From positions 3,596,001-3,660,000 of the forward strand of contig AP026549.1 of NCBI GenBank assembly GCA_026075535.2: a stretch of 64,000 nucleotides of DNA, in the 5' to 3' direction. Positions 46,562 through 56,917 of this stretch are shown here, piece by piece (the first letter of the stretch is position 1; the number at the start of each line of letters is the position of its first letter). The DNA comes from Tricholoma matsutake. Lineage: Eukaryota; Basidiomycota; Agaricomycetes; Agaricales; Tricholomataceae. The notes beneath the pieces are model-generated. The model was given only the letters and a program-made list of their open reading frames with translations. It was not told the origin of the DNA and did not search any database. Made by a program: the position numbers and the translations under genes.

Positions 46562-47290
46562 TCAAGCAGTCACAGCTGATTTAAACAGCCAAGATTCTGT
46601 CCTGTTCCCGTTCGCGGGCTGAAATTTGATCTGTGTAACCGCCGGACATATGTCAGCGTTTGGCCTCTCAGGCTCTCAATAACATGGAACCCACGTTTCC
46701 ACGAGGCGCAAGAGGTGGTTCAGCATTCCATACCTGACCTGCATTGCTTATCTTGATGAAGAAAACCGCGACGTCAATACCGACAGCTCACACCCTGAAA
46801 GAAGAGTTTTCAGACGAACCACGTAATTGATATTGTCGGTGCTCTCAATAAAGTAGGAGGAGGGGTTGTCCCTCGAAGTCGTCAGGAACTGGTCACTACT
46901 AATCGAGGGCTGAAACGTAATTTCATCGGGTTAACAAACATTCTTTACTGAAACGTGCCAGTGCTTACATTGGCCGCCCACGCGTCCAGACCAATATTTT
47001 TCATGGTGAAAAAATTTGCCGGACTTCCGGGAACTCGCCTCACCACCCACTATACATACCCAACACGAATGGCTTAAATCAGCAAGCTTACCCCTGGTCA
47101 AGGAACTAAAACTCACCAACTCGTACAGATTTTGAACTGGGTCTGTGGAGACGAACAGTGGGGCTCCTATTGCGTTCGAACGAACCGTGGTCCCAGATTG
47201 GGCGTTGAAAATTCGGTAGACGTCTTCCTGGAGTTGTTGTGCTGCGACAGCACTCACGAAGAAGAGAAGCGCAAAGAGCTTATAAAACAT
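46562..47290 (-). CDS. Small secreted protein, probable beta-trefoil (ricin-B-like) fold
   Basis: ATG 47290 opens a signal peptide (MFYKLFALLFFVSAVAA). The mature part, joined over about four introns, reads DVYRIFNAQSGTTVRSNA, TDPVQNLYEL, WVVRRVPGSPANFFTMKNIG, SSDQFLTTSRDNPSSYFIES, ISNAGQVWNAEPPLAPRGN and FQPANGNRTESWLFKSAV, ending at 46562. About 150 residues with three repeating YxI / W-x-V blocks resemble fungal beta-trefoil proteins (ricin-B-like lectins and trefoil protease inhibitors). I cannot say which activity it has. Splice ends I used are GT..AG and keep frame. It is convergent with the esterase gene and has a TATA-like AATAAAAG near 47404-47411. Confidence 0.6.
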
Positions 47291-48064
47291 TGCTATTACG
47301 AGTTACACTGAAAGTTTCTCTAGGAATTTCCTTCAGAGGACAGCCAGTGATATGAGCTGAAGAAGAGGAAAATTGTGAAGACCTTGACCCAAAACTCCTG
47401 GGCTCTTTTATTTCGGCGAGAGCCAGCAGGAACAGCATATAGACGGGATCAAAAGACCGTGATATGCATCAGCCCGGACTAAGGATGCCTTGTATGTGTA
47501 GATGACAAATTGCGAACGTATTGAAGCCAAGAAATGAAAGAGGAACGCATGCAGATGGTAGGTGCACCGGACCATGTCAGTGGCGACTTCGCCCTCGCCG
47601 AAGGATTCGGCGTTAGTTACTGACATCGTGCAGGCTAGTGTTTAAGCTTACATAACCGTCGGTGAATCTTGCGCGCCGCGTCCGGATAGAGCGGAAGCAA
47701 GGCAGCAGCTCCATTCAATAGCCAAGTGAACGCCCAACAGCCGAATAATATCATTAGATGCGTGGCCTTTATCCCAGATCTCCCGCCAGAAGTTCTTGCA
47801 GCTCGACGGCGGCCAAAGAGAGCCATGTCAAGTAAACATACCCTATCTTGTTCATTTTTTAATAAGGCAGGGCTCGGGTCTTGAAAGTGTTTCAGAGTAA
47901 CGAGTCTTCCCTTGATTAGTATCAAAACCTGACGAGAATCCGATCAGTTGAGTGCTTTGACCAACAGAATAACACCAGCAGGGAGCCAGGGAAACCGCTC
48001 TTTGGAATACACTCGACATGGGTGTAGACTTGTGATATGTTTGTTTTCCTAATCTCCATGACAG
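47291..48064. other. Spacer with two small minus-strand frames
   Basis: A 63-codon frame (47635-47826, ATG at 47826) encodes an Arg-rich start (MALFGRRRAARTSGG) and one hydrophobic segment (LMILFGCWAFTWLLNGAAALL). Another frame lies at 47408-47626. They may be exons of one small membrane protein gene, but I found no clean intron between them and recognise no family. Confidence 0.3.
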
Positions 48065-50029
48065 TTACAGCTTCACTATCCGTCGGCCTCTTAACAACCA
48101 CGCCACTGCACACATACCGAACGCATACACGCTCAGCACCACCATCGCCAGGAAATCGGACGTGTACATTGTCGAAATCGTCAGGTTAACAAGGCCCGTA
48201 GCTATATTCGCCTAGACGCTCATAAATGAGAAACATCAAAGCAAAAAGACGGTGGTTTGTGACATACCAGGAGGAACAATGGCAACCCGTTCTTGTTGAA
48301 TGCTTCCAGCAGGTCAGGCGGATTGCCTAGCTGTTGCTGGAGATGAAGAGGTGTAACAGCTGTGCTGTGTTTGTCTATCGGTACCTTGAGCTTCGACGTC
48401 TTTGAGTACACAGATTTTGATAGTGGAGAAGGGAAAAAAATCAGATCGAGCAGAAGGTAGCCCAGGATGAAGCTCGTGTTGTACGCCGCTACCCAGAATA
48501 TGTAGGACATGTTCGCCTGGTTCGTCGTCATCAACCAAGAGACGTGGATTCAGATGAATGACAAACCATTCTTCGAGAAACATTCCCCAAACCAAGGAGG
48601 TGTGTTACTCCGAAAAAGACCCACCAAACAACGGTATATGAACATAACTCGGTTGCTGTCTTGTCGTTCTGACGTGCGACGCCGAGTGTGTCCCTTACGT
48701 CGCTGTTTCGCCTGAGTGCAGCTTTCTGTCTACGGCGAAAGAATTTAGGAGAGGGTGGAAGAATAAGGGTCCCTGTTGAGAGACCCAGGAGGTGGATGGC
48801 TAGGTAACCTGGTGTATTTGGATCAGCATGCCTCAATGAGAGAAAGAAGAGAGGACTATTAACCAGACAAAGAGGCTATGCCTTCTTTATTGGCGCTGAT
48901 TATACCCGTCCTAGGGGTCTGGAGAACAAAAGATTGCATGCCTAAAAATGAAAGTGACACCTGGTGGACTGAAGAAGGGTGTTGAGTATCGCGCAAAGTA
49001 GTATGAGAATTCAATTTACATATCGCTACCAGAATACCAATCAAGGATATTGGGATATGTCGAATAACAGGGTGTAACATGACCTGGAGAACGGGCAAAA
49101 GAGCCAGGGTAATGAAGAAATTCCAGTGAGTTCCGTACTCAGATTCATGTTCCTGAAAACTGAGATGAGCCCCTTAATTCATCGCCACGACGAATTACGG
49201 CGCCGTACAGGATATTCGGTTCCCTTTACAAGGAGAACGCGTATTAACCCAAGGAAAATTATTGGTAATATCTTTTTAGTCACTGAAATTAGCTTGGGTT
49301 GAAGCGGAGCAGTGAGGTACGCAGAATCTTTAAGTAGCGGTATAGCGGAGACGACCCCTTGTGAGAACACGAACGATCCGACTCCTAGGTCCATCTTATA
49401 AGAGTCAAAATTAATTCACACAGATACAAATTACAAAATATATCTACCAATGACACTCCAAATGTCTCGCATTTCGCCAGCGCACGGGGGAAGACAGGAA
49501 AATCCACAGCCAGAATGGCAAGCGTCGTCATGAGGAGCATATGTGCTCTGTATACCGTGAGCGCAGGTAGCACCGCTACCTGCGACACTGATGCCGGCAC
49601 AGGTGTGGGTATAGGTGAGAGGGAGAATGACGAATGCCTCGGGCTCGGAGGAGTCATAGGATTAGGTGATGGAAGGGGTGTCCCAGATTGCCTTGGCGGT
49701 ATAAGGAGAAGGAGGCCTGCGGGGAAAAGGAGAAGAACAGAGAGCAGCGCTGGACTGGTAGCAAAGAGTGTCATGGATAGCAGGAGCGGGAAAACGAGAA
49801 TGAGCCATGCTGTAGGAAAGTGGATCTGTCTGGATGACGGCAAGCGGGAAATGAGAGCAGAGTGAAGCGCAATTGAGGACTGATTTGGATTAGTATAACT
49901 TATAGATACTTCAAAAACCAGGCTATGACAAACCAAAGCCACTGATGATATCATATGTACGTGAAGAATGGTGGAACCGTTCGTACCCGACACAAAGGCT
50001 TCTTTTGCTGCCTTGTAGCTGTCACCCAT
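48065..50029 (-). CDS. GWT1: GPI-anchor inositol acyltransferase GWT1/PIG-W
   Basis: GWT1 acylates the inositol of glucosaminyl-phosphatidylinositol in the ER membrane, an early step of GPI-anchor synthesis. ATG 50029 begins [21 protein letters not shown], the family N-terminus. Conserved segments follow in order: [38 protein letters not shown] and [20 protein letters not shown] (49394 down), [93 protein letters not shown] and a last exon ending [10 protein letters not shown] at TAA 48065. About a dozen hydrophobic segments are visible. Six or so introns are placed only approximately. I see no disabling change. It is divergent from the F-box gene. Confidence 0.95.
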
Positions 50030-50347
50030 TCTGAGTTAGTCCAAGGTGAGAATACAACAGTTCAACAGAAACTCGGGGACCCAGGCGCGAATGCCAGTGC
50101 GTGAGTGATAGAAATTACCACGTGATCATCAATGTAACGATGTTGCCAAATACAACCCCACAGCTTTGGTGGTGTCAGCCTCCACTCTCTAACGCGGATA
50201 AGATAAATATGACTTCGCGGATAAGAGAAAGCCTTTCTCATCTACTAACAATTTTCACACCACCATTTGCAGCTCGTCCTTAGCACAATCGTAGGCTCAA
50301 TAACTTCATGTTATAGGCTCAAGCTCAAGTCCCGATTACATAGTAGA
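50030..50347. promoter_or_regulatory. Divergent promoter with twin GATA-type repeats
   Basis: This 318-bp spacer separates the starts of GWT1 (-) and the F-box gene (+). The 11-mer CGCGGATAAGA occurs twice in the same orientation, at 50193-50203 and 50216-50226, 23 bp apart. Each contains a GATAAG core, which GATA-family factors bind. This could be a shared control site; that is inference. Confidence 0.45.
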
Positions 50348-52140
50348 ATGGCCTCATATCACCTGCCTGATGACCCTTGCTTTACCGAGTTATATCCAGA
50401 TATCATCCCTACAGCCGAACCCGCGGAATCATCTAGCTTATACCACGACGATCTTCCACCCGAACTCTGGCTTAAGATCTTTCCTGAGCTTCTTCCAGTG
50501 GATCTGTGCTCTGTCACTCTCGCTTGCTCTAACTTTCGTCATCTCGCCCAGCCCTTTCTTTTCAAAGTCATCGATGTTTCTCCTTTCTTTCTCGCTGCAT
50601 ACAATGGCGACGAGAATATAACACTTCGCCCACGTAAGTACCTCGACAGAACAGTAGCACGTCTCCAATTCTATACATCCAATGATCGTATCGCCCGGGC
50701 GGTGAGGCAATGCTGGATCTCTCCGTACGCGAGGAAAGGCTTCCCCCCGCGCAACCATAGGGATTACCTCGAGCCAAAGTTGATTATAGACGCTGTCGTA
50801 GCTGCACTTCCATTCTTTCCCAACCTTTCGAGACTCGCATGGCATTGTATTGACATCAGTGCCGAATGGTGGGATGTCATCCACCGGCTCCCGATCAAGG
50901 ACCTGTGGCTCAATTCCTGCTCAGTCCGGGCTGTTGATATTCCATCGTTCCACGTTCAGCAGCTCGACCTGGACCACTGGGCATGGGAGGGCGCAACCAC
51001 AAATCATGTTTCCGTCCACGAGAAATTTGCACCCGGCGTGTCTCAGGACATTCTCTCCCTCGTCTTGCACCCAGAACGCATCGAACGCATCTCCGTCCCG
51101 CGCATCAACACCGCCAACTCCCTCCTCACCACCCTTACCGAGATGCACACCGCAACCACACGCCTCCGTTCCTTGATCATCCCATTCTTTGCTCTGAGAT
51201 CTTCGAACTTCATACCAGCTCTGGAGCTGTGCCCCACCCTTGAAGAGTTGACGTTACTCCAGCCATCAGATGAACACGCGACGGAAGTTGAGATAGATCC
51301 TCTTCCCTCATCCCTTATACCATACCTTTCTACATTCGAAGGTCCTAGCACGCATTTGTTAAACTTTGGGAAAAACCGACCTCTCAAACGCGTAAAACTA
51401 TGGGGAATGGACGAGTCTCCGTACGTCAGCGACCCGACCCGCCTACTAGAAACCCTACATCAATTCTCTGAGATCAATCACACTATTGAATCATTGCATA
51501 TATCCATCTGCCGCGTTACATTCGAACTCCTCGCCATCCTCACATCCTTCCCCAATATTCGGGCCGTCACGATGGAAGCGGCTGACAACCCACCCCTAAC
51601 TCCGCTCCCTGATACAAGCGAGGCAGGCTTACGGATTCTAACAGCCAAAACTCCCATCACGGTACGCGGAATCCCTGAAACCCACTTTACTTAAAACCTC
51701 AAGTTGACTTGTTACAGATTCTATATATGCTCTTAAGCGACGTCTACCTCCCTCCGCGTCTTGAAGCGCTCCGCATCTTGACTAAATTGAACCATGCGAA
51801 TCTCGACGTTCCGACACAGGAACGCGAGGTCTCACAGATCGCAGAACGCCTCGCACGGAACCACTCGGCACTGCGTAAGATCGAGGTTGCGTATGGAACA
51901 TACTGGACTGGGATGTACCGTGCAAAGTGGGATAGGAATAGAGTGCCCTCTGGTAAGATGGGAGATGGGAAGGATGGTCTGTTGGGCACGATTGATTTTG
52001 AGGAAAGCAAACGCAACATTGTATTCCGCAACGTGAAACGAATGTCGGAGGAAGAGTGGGAAGAGGTGAGGGAGGGGAGGAAAAGGTTTGGGCATGTGTT
52101 TGTCTGGCTTAAAAAGATTTTGGCTCGTCGGTATTCCTGA
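50348..52140 (+). CDS. F-box-like protein with leucine-rich-like body
   Basis: Such proteins usually recruit targets to SCF ubiquitin ligases; agaricomycetes have many of them. The frame starts at ATG 50348 (an in-frame ATG at 50267 would add 27 residues; the shorter form is preferred because the F-box then lies near the start as usual). The F-box is DDLPPELWLKIFPELLPVDL followed by LACSNFRHLAQPFLFKVIDV. The body has LRR-like stretches (LSRLAWHCIDIS, IKDLWLNSCSV, LEELTLLQPS, LKRVKLWG). A single intron at about 51662-51718 (GTACGC..TTACAG) joins TPIT to ILYMLLSDVYLPP, and a 140-residue C-terminal part ends at 52140. It is intact. Substrate is unknown. Confidence 0.78.
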
Positions 52141-52344
52141 AGTACATTTTTGTGCTGGACCACTCATATTTTATAGTTGGGAGATCAATGGTATGTAGTC
52201 TATAGGCAGTTAGTGGAACACATTTAGCAACACAGTACTAAGTAGCATTCCGAAGGAACGACAATGTCCTGAGCAATGATTAAACTGGTAGGAAGACGTG
52301 GGTGAGGGCGAGACACCTCGTACTGGCTGAGTAAAACTTATCAG
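52141..52344. other. Convergent spacer
   Basis: Short spacer between the F-box gene and the carboxypeptidase remnant. Nothing is recognised. Confidence 0.4.
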
Positions 52345-53900
52345 TGCAGAACTCCATTATACTGGTCGTAGCAATTTATGGAACACAAGCTAAACCGAAT
52401 GGAAGGGCTGTCGGTTGATAATCTGTCTAAATATTTCCAATGACGCCTCTGGTTGGAAAGCAGGCTGTATTTCAACAGGTGATCAAAATTATGGATAAGT
52501 TTTGCATTATGGGGGCTTACCACTTCGTGGCCAGCTGCATATACTCTCCTGATAATTAAGTTAGGTAAGTTATGTAAGTCCGTGTCAATGGTATTCCACT
52601 CACGCCAACGTGGAATTGTCGACGTTCTGAACAGCGGCAACAGTCTTCCAGCCGAACGCTATATTCTGAAATAGCGTCTGCTGAAGCCTCGTGTGACCAT
52701 ACCAATTCATGGCTAAGACAGAAGCGTGGACTCTGAGCCAGTTACAACCAAGATCGGATGGTCAGGAAGTTGAGGACTGATGCGCCCCGAGTTTACTTAA
52801 TATCTGCATCTCCAGCCTGTATGCAGAGCACTTAGCAACCAGCCGATTATCGTTTATGACAAAAATAGTGGGTTTACCCAAATCAGCATCTTAAGTCCTG
52901 AGTTTTGTCAAAGCACCCAGCTCAGGTTGAGGTAACCAAGTTCTTGCATCCTGGGTGAAAGCAACAATCAGTCGTATGATGTACGATTCCCCAGGATGAG
53001 TGACGCACATCGCCTGCATCAGTAGATAACGGCGTATCACTACAGTCAGCGAACGTTGGTATAGCCCCAATCGCCTGCTTTACTGAAGCCAAATTGAGGA
53101 AATCTATATAGAAATTCGGAGAGAAGGGGTTCTTGGACTTATTTCGGACATCATCAGTATGACGCCGGGTATTCCCGAGTAGTTGGTAGTTCATTTATTT
53201 ATAACTCCTTACGTGTTTGTTACGAGCTCAATACAAACACGAATATCGTCGTTCATTTTGTGTGGTCCCGACTCGAATTCCACAACAGGGGTTCGGCGTG
53301 GATGAGTTCTGCCGTAAATCAGAGTCGGCGTCACGATTACCCGGCCCACTGAGGGTCCGAAGACGTTAACCATCTAGGGCACGTTCAGCACTTCTTGAAA
53401 AACCCTGCTGAACAAACCAACGCACACAGAAATCATCAGCAGCCCGACATGGTGTGATTCGAACCAGCCGAGCTTCCGGCAGCATAACAAGCTTCTTCTT
53501 GATGTTCGTAACTAGGAGCAAAATCGACGTAGGCTTTGTTTTGTATTAAATCAAACCAGCCACTCCAGATTTCGTCGGTACTATGGGTTCATATACAGCA
53601 GTAGAACTGATCATCAAAGCGCTGACGACGATCTCTTCGCCTTGAAGCTCACCCCGCCGAATCAACTCATTCTGTTGATCGAAATAAGTTCGAGGCTTAC
53701 TTTTTAGTATGTCCTTAGCTACTTATGTAGCGTAGGTAGATATCAAAATAGTAACATAGTAGCAACATAGTAGTAACAAAGCTGGGTCCGTAATATTTAA
53801 TGTCCGCCATAACTCTTCCGTCGCGAATATAAAGCTAAGCATTGTCATCAGGGAGAAATGTATACCAGCAATGATATAAACATTTACTCTCGTGCCCACT
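52345..53900 (-). pseudogene. S10 serine carboxypeptidase, tandem copy 1, truncated and broken
   Basis: This is the C-terminal two thirds of a serine carboxypeptidase read on the minus strand. Recognisable parts are the active-site region around 53800-53825, FYIDFLNLASVKQAIGAIP near 53060-53110, NWYGHT..LQQTLFQNIAF near 52680-52710 and RVYAAGHEV near 52525-52550, which holds the catalytic His. It lacks the signal peptide and NGGPGCSS region. Against copy 2 it has an extra base beside the active-site Ser codon (near 53815), a 160-bp insertion at about 53129-53288, an insertion near 53690-53775 and a loss of about 70 bp near 53510. It cannot make the full enzyme. Confidence 0.88.
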
Positions 53901-54395
53901 TCATCCCCCTCTAATCACAATCGAACTATGAAGACGCTTCTACTCTGGAGGAATTGGACATTATGTCTGGCAATGTCCGACTGAGATATCACTTACGAGG
54001 TTGTGATATACTATGCAGCAGAACATTTCACAGCACGTTTCATCGCTAGATCGGGGATGGTCTGGTATCACGATGGATTGCTTACTGGTCGGTCGCTTGT
54101 CTATGAGGGCACGGTTCAGAATGCAATTCCTCACAAAAATGCGATCGTGGGTCTGTATGTGCACTCACAGTGATGCATACTTCATTTGAGAGAACTCGGA
54201 TATGCCATGCAGGGCAATGGCCCACTAGCACAAGTACATGTTGCATGGATATCTACCTGCCGATCCGTGGTCAACAGCTCCACAAGCAGCATTTTCTGTC
54301 GTCAATGGCAATTGGAAGGCTGCATTGTCAGCTAGAGGTTTGCCAATGCCACATCCCACCGCACTTTAAAAGGTCGCTTATCAGCGCAACTGCGC
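53901..54395. other. Spacer between the tandem copies
   Basis: The duplicated sequence stops near 53900 and restarts at 54396. The 495 bp between them carry no recognised gene and do not match the N-terminal exons of copy 2. Confidence 0.4.
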
Positions 54396-56554
54396 AAGTC
54401 CATTATATTGGTCCTAGCAATTTATGTAACACAAGCTAAACCGAATGCAAGGGCTGTCCGTTGATAATCTGTCTGAATATTTCCAATGACGCCTCTGGTT
54501 GGAAGGCAGGCTATAATTCAACAGATAATCAGATTTATGGATAAGTTTTGCACAATAGGTGCATACCACTTCATGTCCAGCTGCATATACTCTCCTGATA
54601 ATAAGTTGGGAACGTTATGTAAGTAGTCCGTGGCATTGGTATTCCACTCACGCAAACGTGAAATTGTCGACATTCTGAACAGCGGCCAGTCTTCCCGCTG
54701 AACGTTATATTCTGTAATAACGTCTGCTGAAGCCTTGTGTGTCCATACCAATTCATGGCTAAGACAGAAGCGTGCCCTCCGAGCCAGTTACAACTATAAT
54801 CGGATGGTCAGGAAGTTGAAGACTGATGTGCTCCAAATTTACTTGATATCTGCATCTCCAGCCTGTACGCAGAGTCCTTAGTAACCAGCCGAATATCCTT
54901 TATGACAAAAATGGCGGGTTTACCCAAATCAGCATTTTAAGTCTCGAGTTTGCCAAAGCACCCAGCTGAGGTAACCAAGTTCTCGCATCCTAGTGAAAGC
55001 AACAATCAGTCGTATGATGTACTCTCCAGGATGAGGAACGCACATCTCCTGTATCAGTAAATAACGGTGTATTACTACAGTCAGCGAACGTTGGTATAGC
55101 CCCAATCGCCTGCTTTATTGAAGCCAAATTGAGGAAATCCATATAGAAATTCGGAGGGAAGGGGTTCGGCGTGGATGAGTTCTGCCGTAAGTCATCGATG
55201 TCACGATTACCAACTGCGGGTACCAAGACGTTAATGATCTAAGGCACGTTCAGCACTTCTTGAAAAATGCTGCTGAACAAACCAGCGCACACAGAAATCA
55301 TCAGCAGTCCGACATGTGTAATTCGAACTAGGCGAGTTTCCAGCATCATAACAAGCTTCTTCTTGATGTTTACAACCACCTGGTCCATAGTACGCCTGCA
55401 TGAGGTTCTTCAGCACTGTGTCATTCTGTAGTTGTCCATATCCAGGAGCATATGTAGCAAAATCGACGTAGGCTTTGTTTTGTATTAGCGGATCAAACCA
55501 GCCACTTAAAATTCCGTCGGTATGTGTTCATACACACAGGAGTAGAACTCACTTGTTGATCATCAAAGCGCTGACGACGATCTCTTCGCCTTGAAGCTCG
55601 CCCTGCCGAATCAGCTCATTCTGTTGATCGAAATAGGTAACAAAGCTGGGTCCGTAATGTCCGCCATAACTCTCCGTCGCGAATATAAACCTGAACGGTT
55701 GCCATTATGGATAAATGTATACCAGCAATGATACAAACACTTACTCTCGTGCCTGGAACTTGGAGAACAGTTTGCTCTCAAACAAAATCTGGAAAGCTTT
55801 CCAAATGAAGGGAGCAGCAGCCTCCGTGCTGTTGACCGTGACTGTCCCGTACGAAAATCCTGTTCCGATAGGCTGGTCGATATATATGACTTTACAATAA
55901 TGAGAGGAATCCAGGGAATAACAGCCAAATGTGAGTACGTACCATTACTGATATTGTTCCAGCTGATATCATACACCAAGGATCATCCACAGCTATCCCA
56001 ATATATAGGCGAGGGAGTTTACCTATACGGGTTGATGGAAGTTGTCTGCCCGTCTGGGTTGACGCGACAAGGTCCATTTTCTGTAACTGAAGTTATTCTC
56101 AATTCAAGCAGGACGCAATAGGAAAGTTGCCTTGGAAAAGACCAATCATTGACGAACATCCCGGACCTCCGTTAATCCTAGATCCTGATAAACAAAAAAA
56201 GCGGCTTCATTACGGGACTGTTACCATAGAGTGAAGGGTGCGGTTTCAGGAGACTCGCGTGCTTCGAAGAACCAAAACCACTAGACACCACCAAAGATGA
56301 ACAATCCATGAGCCACGAGAGTGCCGCCTCATATATTCACGCACCATGGACATATTTTTCCCGACATCGATGTATCCAGAGACTTGTTGAACACCGGGTG
56401 TCGTTTCACATATCCCTGAGTTCTGTACATACCGCAGGCTCAGATCAGTGTGAGCAGTCGACACGAATGTCGCCATTGTCGAGTGCGGAATAGCGCTCGT
56501 CTGGAGCACTCCGAGCGCGAGGAGAGTAAGATCCAGAACAATTTTGAGCAACAT
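54396..56554 (-). pseudogene. S10 serine carboxypeptidase, tandem copy 2, nearly complete with a frameshift
   Basis: The family removes C-terminal residues from peptides at acid pH, here probably secreted. ATG 56554 opens a signal peptide (MLLKIVLDLTLLALGVLQ). Then come GICETTPGVQQVSGYIDVG, WFWFFEARESPETAPFTLW, NGGPGCSSMIGLFQ (56155-56178), IDQPIGTGFSYG, TESYGGHYGPSFV (catalytic Ser near 55670), YYGPGGCKHQEEACYD, FYMDFLNLASIKQAIGA, AGDADI..NCNWLGGHASV (Asp) and YAAGHEV (His). All three catalytic residues are present over about ten introns. Two nucleotides are missing near 54686 compared with copy 1 (ctggcc against ctgttgcc, minus strand), shifting the frame before the last exon. If that base loss is real the product would lack the catalytic His. 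Confidence 0.88.
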
Positions 56555-56577
56555 GGGAGTGACTCGCACGTACGAAC

Positions 56578-56917
56578 ACCAGCGTATTTATGGTAGATCG
56601 TCGCTTTATGGTACCGGTAATGGACTCCAGGGGGCTGGAATAGGACTATATTCCGAAATCTCTGGCACATGGCCCGGAAGCTTAAGAACTCTGTAGTCAT
56701 CGCAAAAAACGCGTGGGAGCAAGACACAGCCGCGCAGAAGCCTGATGGTGAACTTCTGCCTGTCAGTGAATCCCAGTAAAAATCGGATCGGATGTGGCCG
56801 AGAATGATCGAGAATGATCGTTGATAATGCAATCAACCCATGAGAAATAATATTTTGCGAGTTCTAGCACTCTTTCTAGATTTACCTCAATAAATCATTT
56901 TCGACCACAAAAATTTC
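56578..56917. other. Promoter side of carboxypeptidase copy 2 and spacer
   Basis: A TATA-like CATAAATACG on the minus strand near 56583-56592 lies about 30-40 bp upstream of the ATG. A short tandem repeat gagaatgatc (x2) lies near 56801-56820. No gene is seen. Confidence 0.4.
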
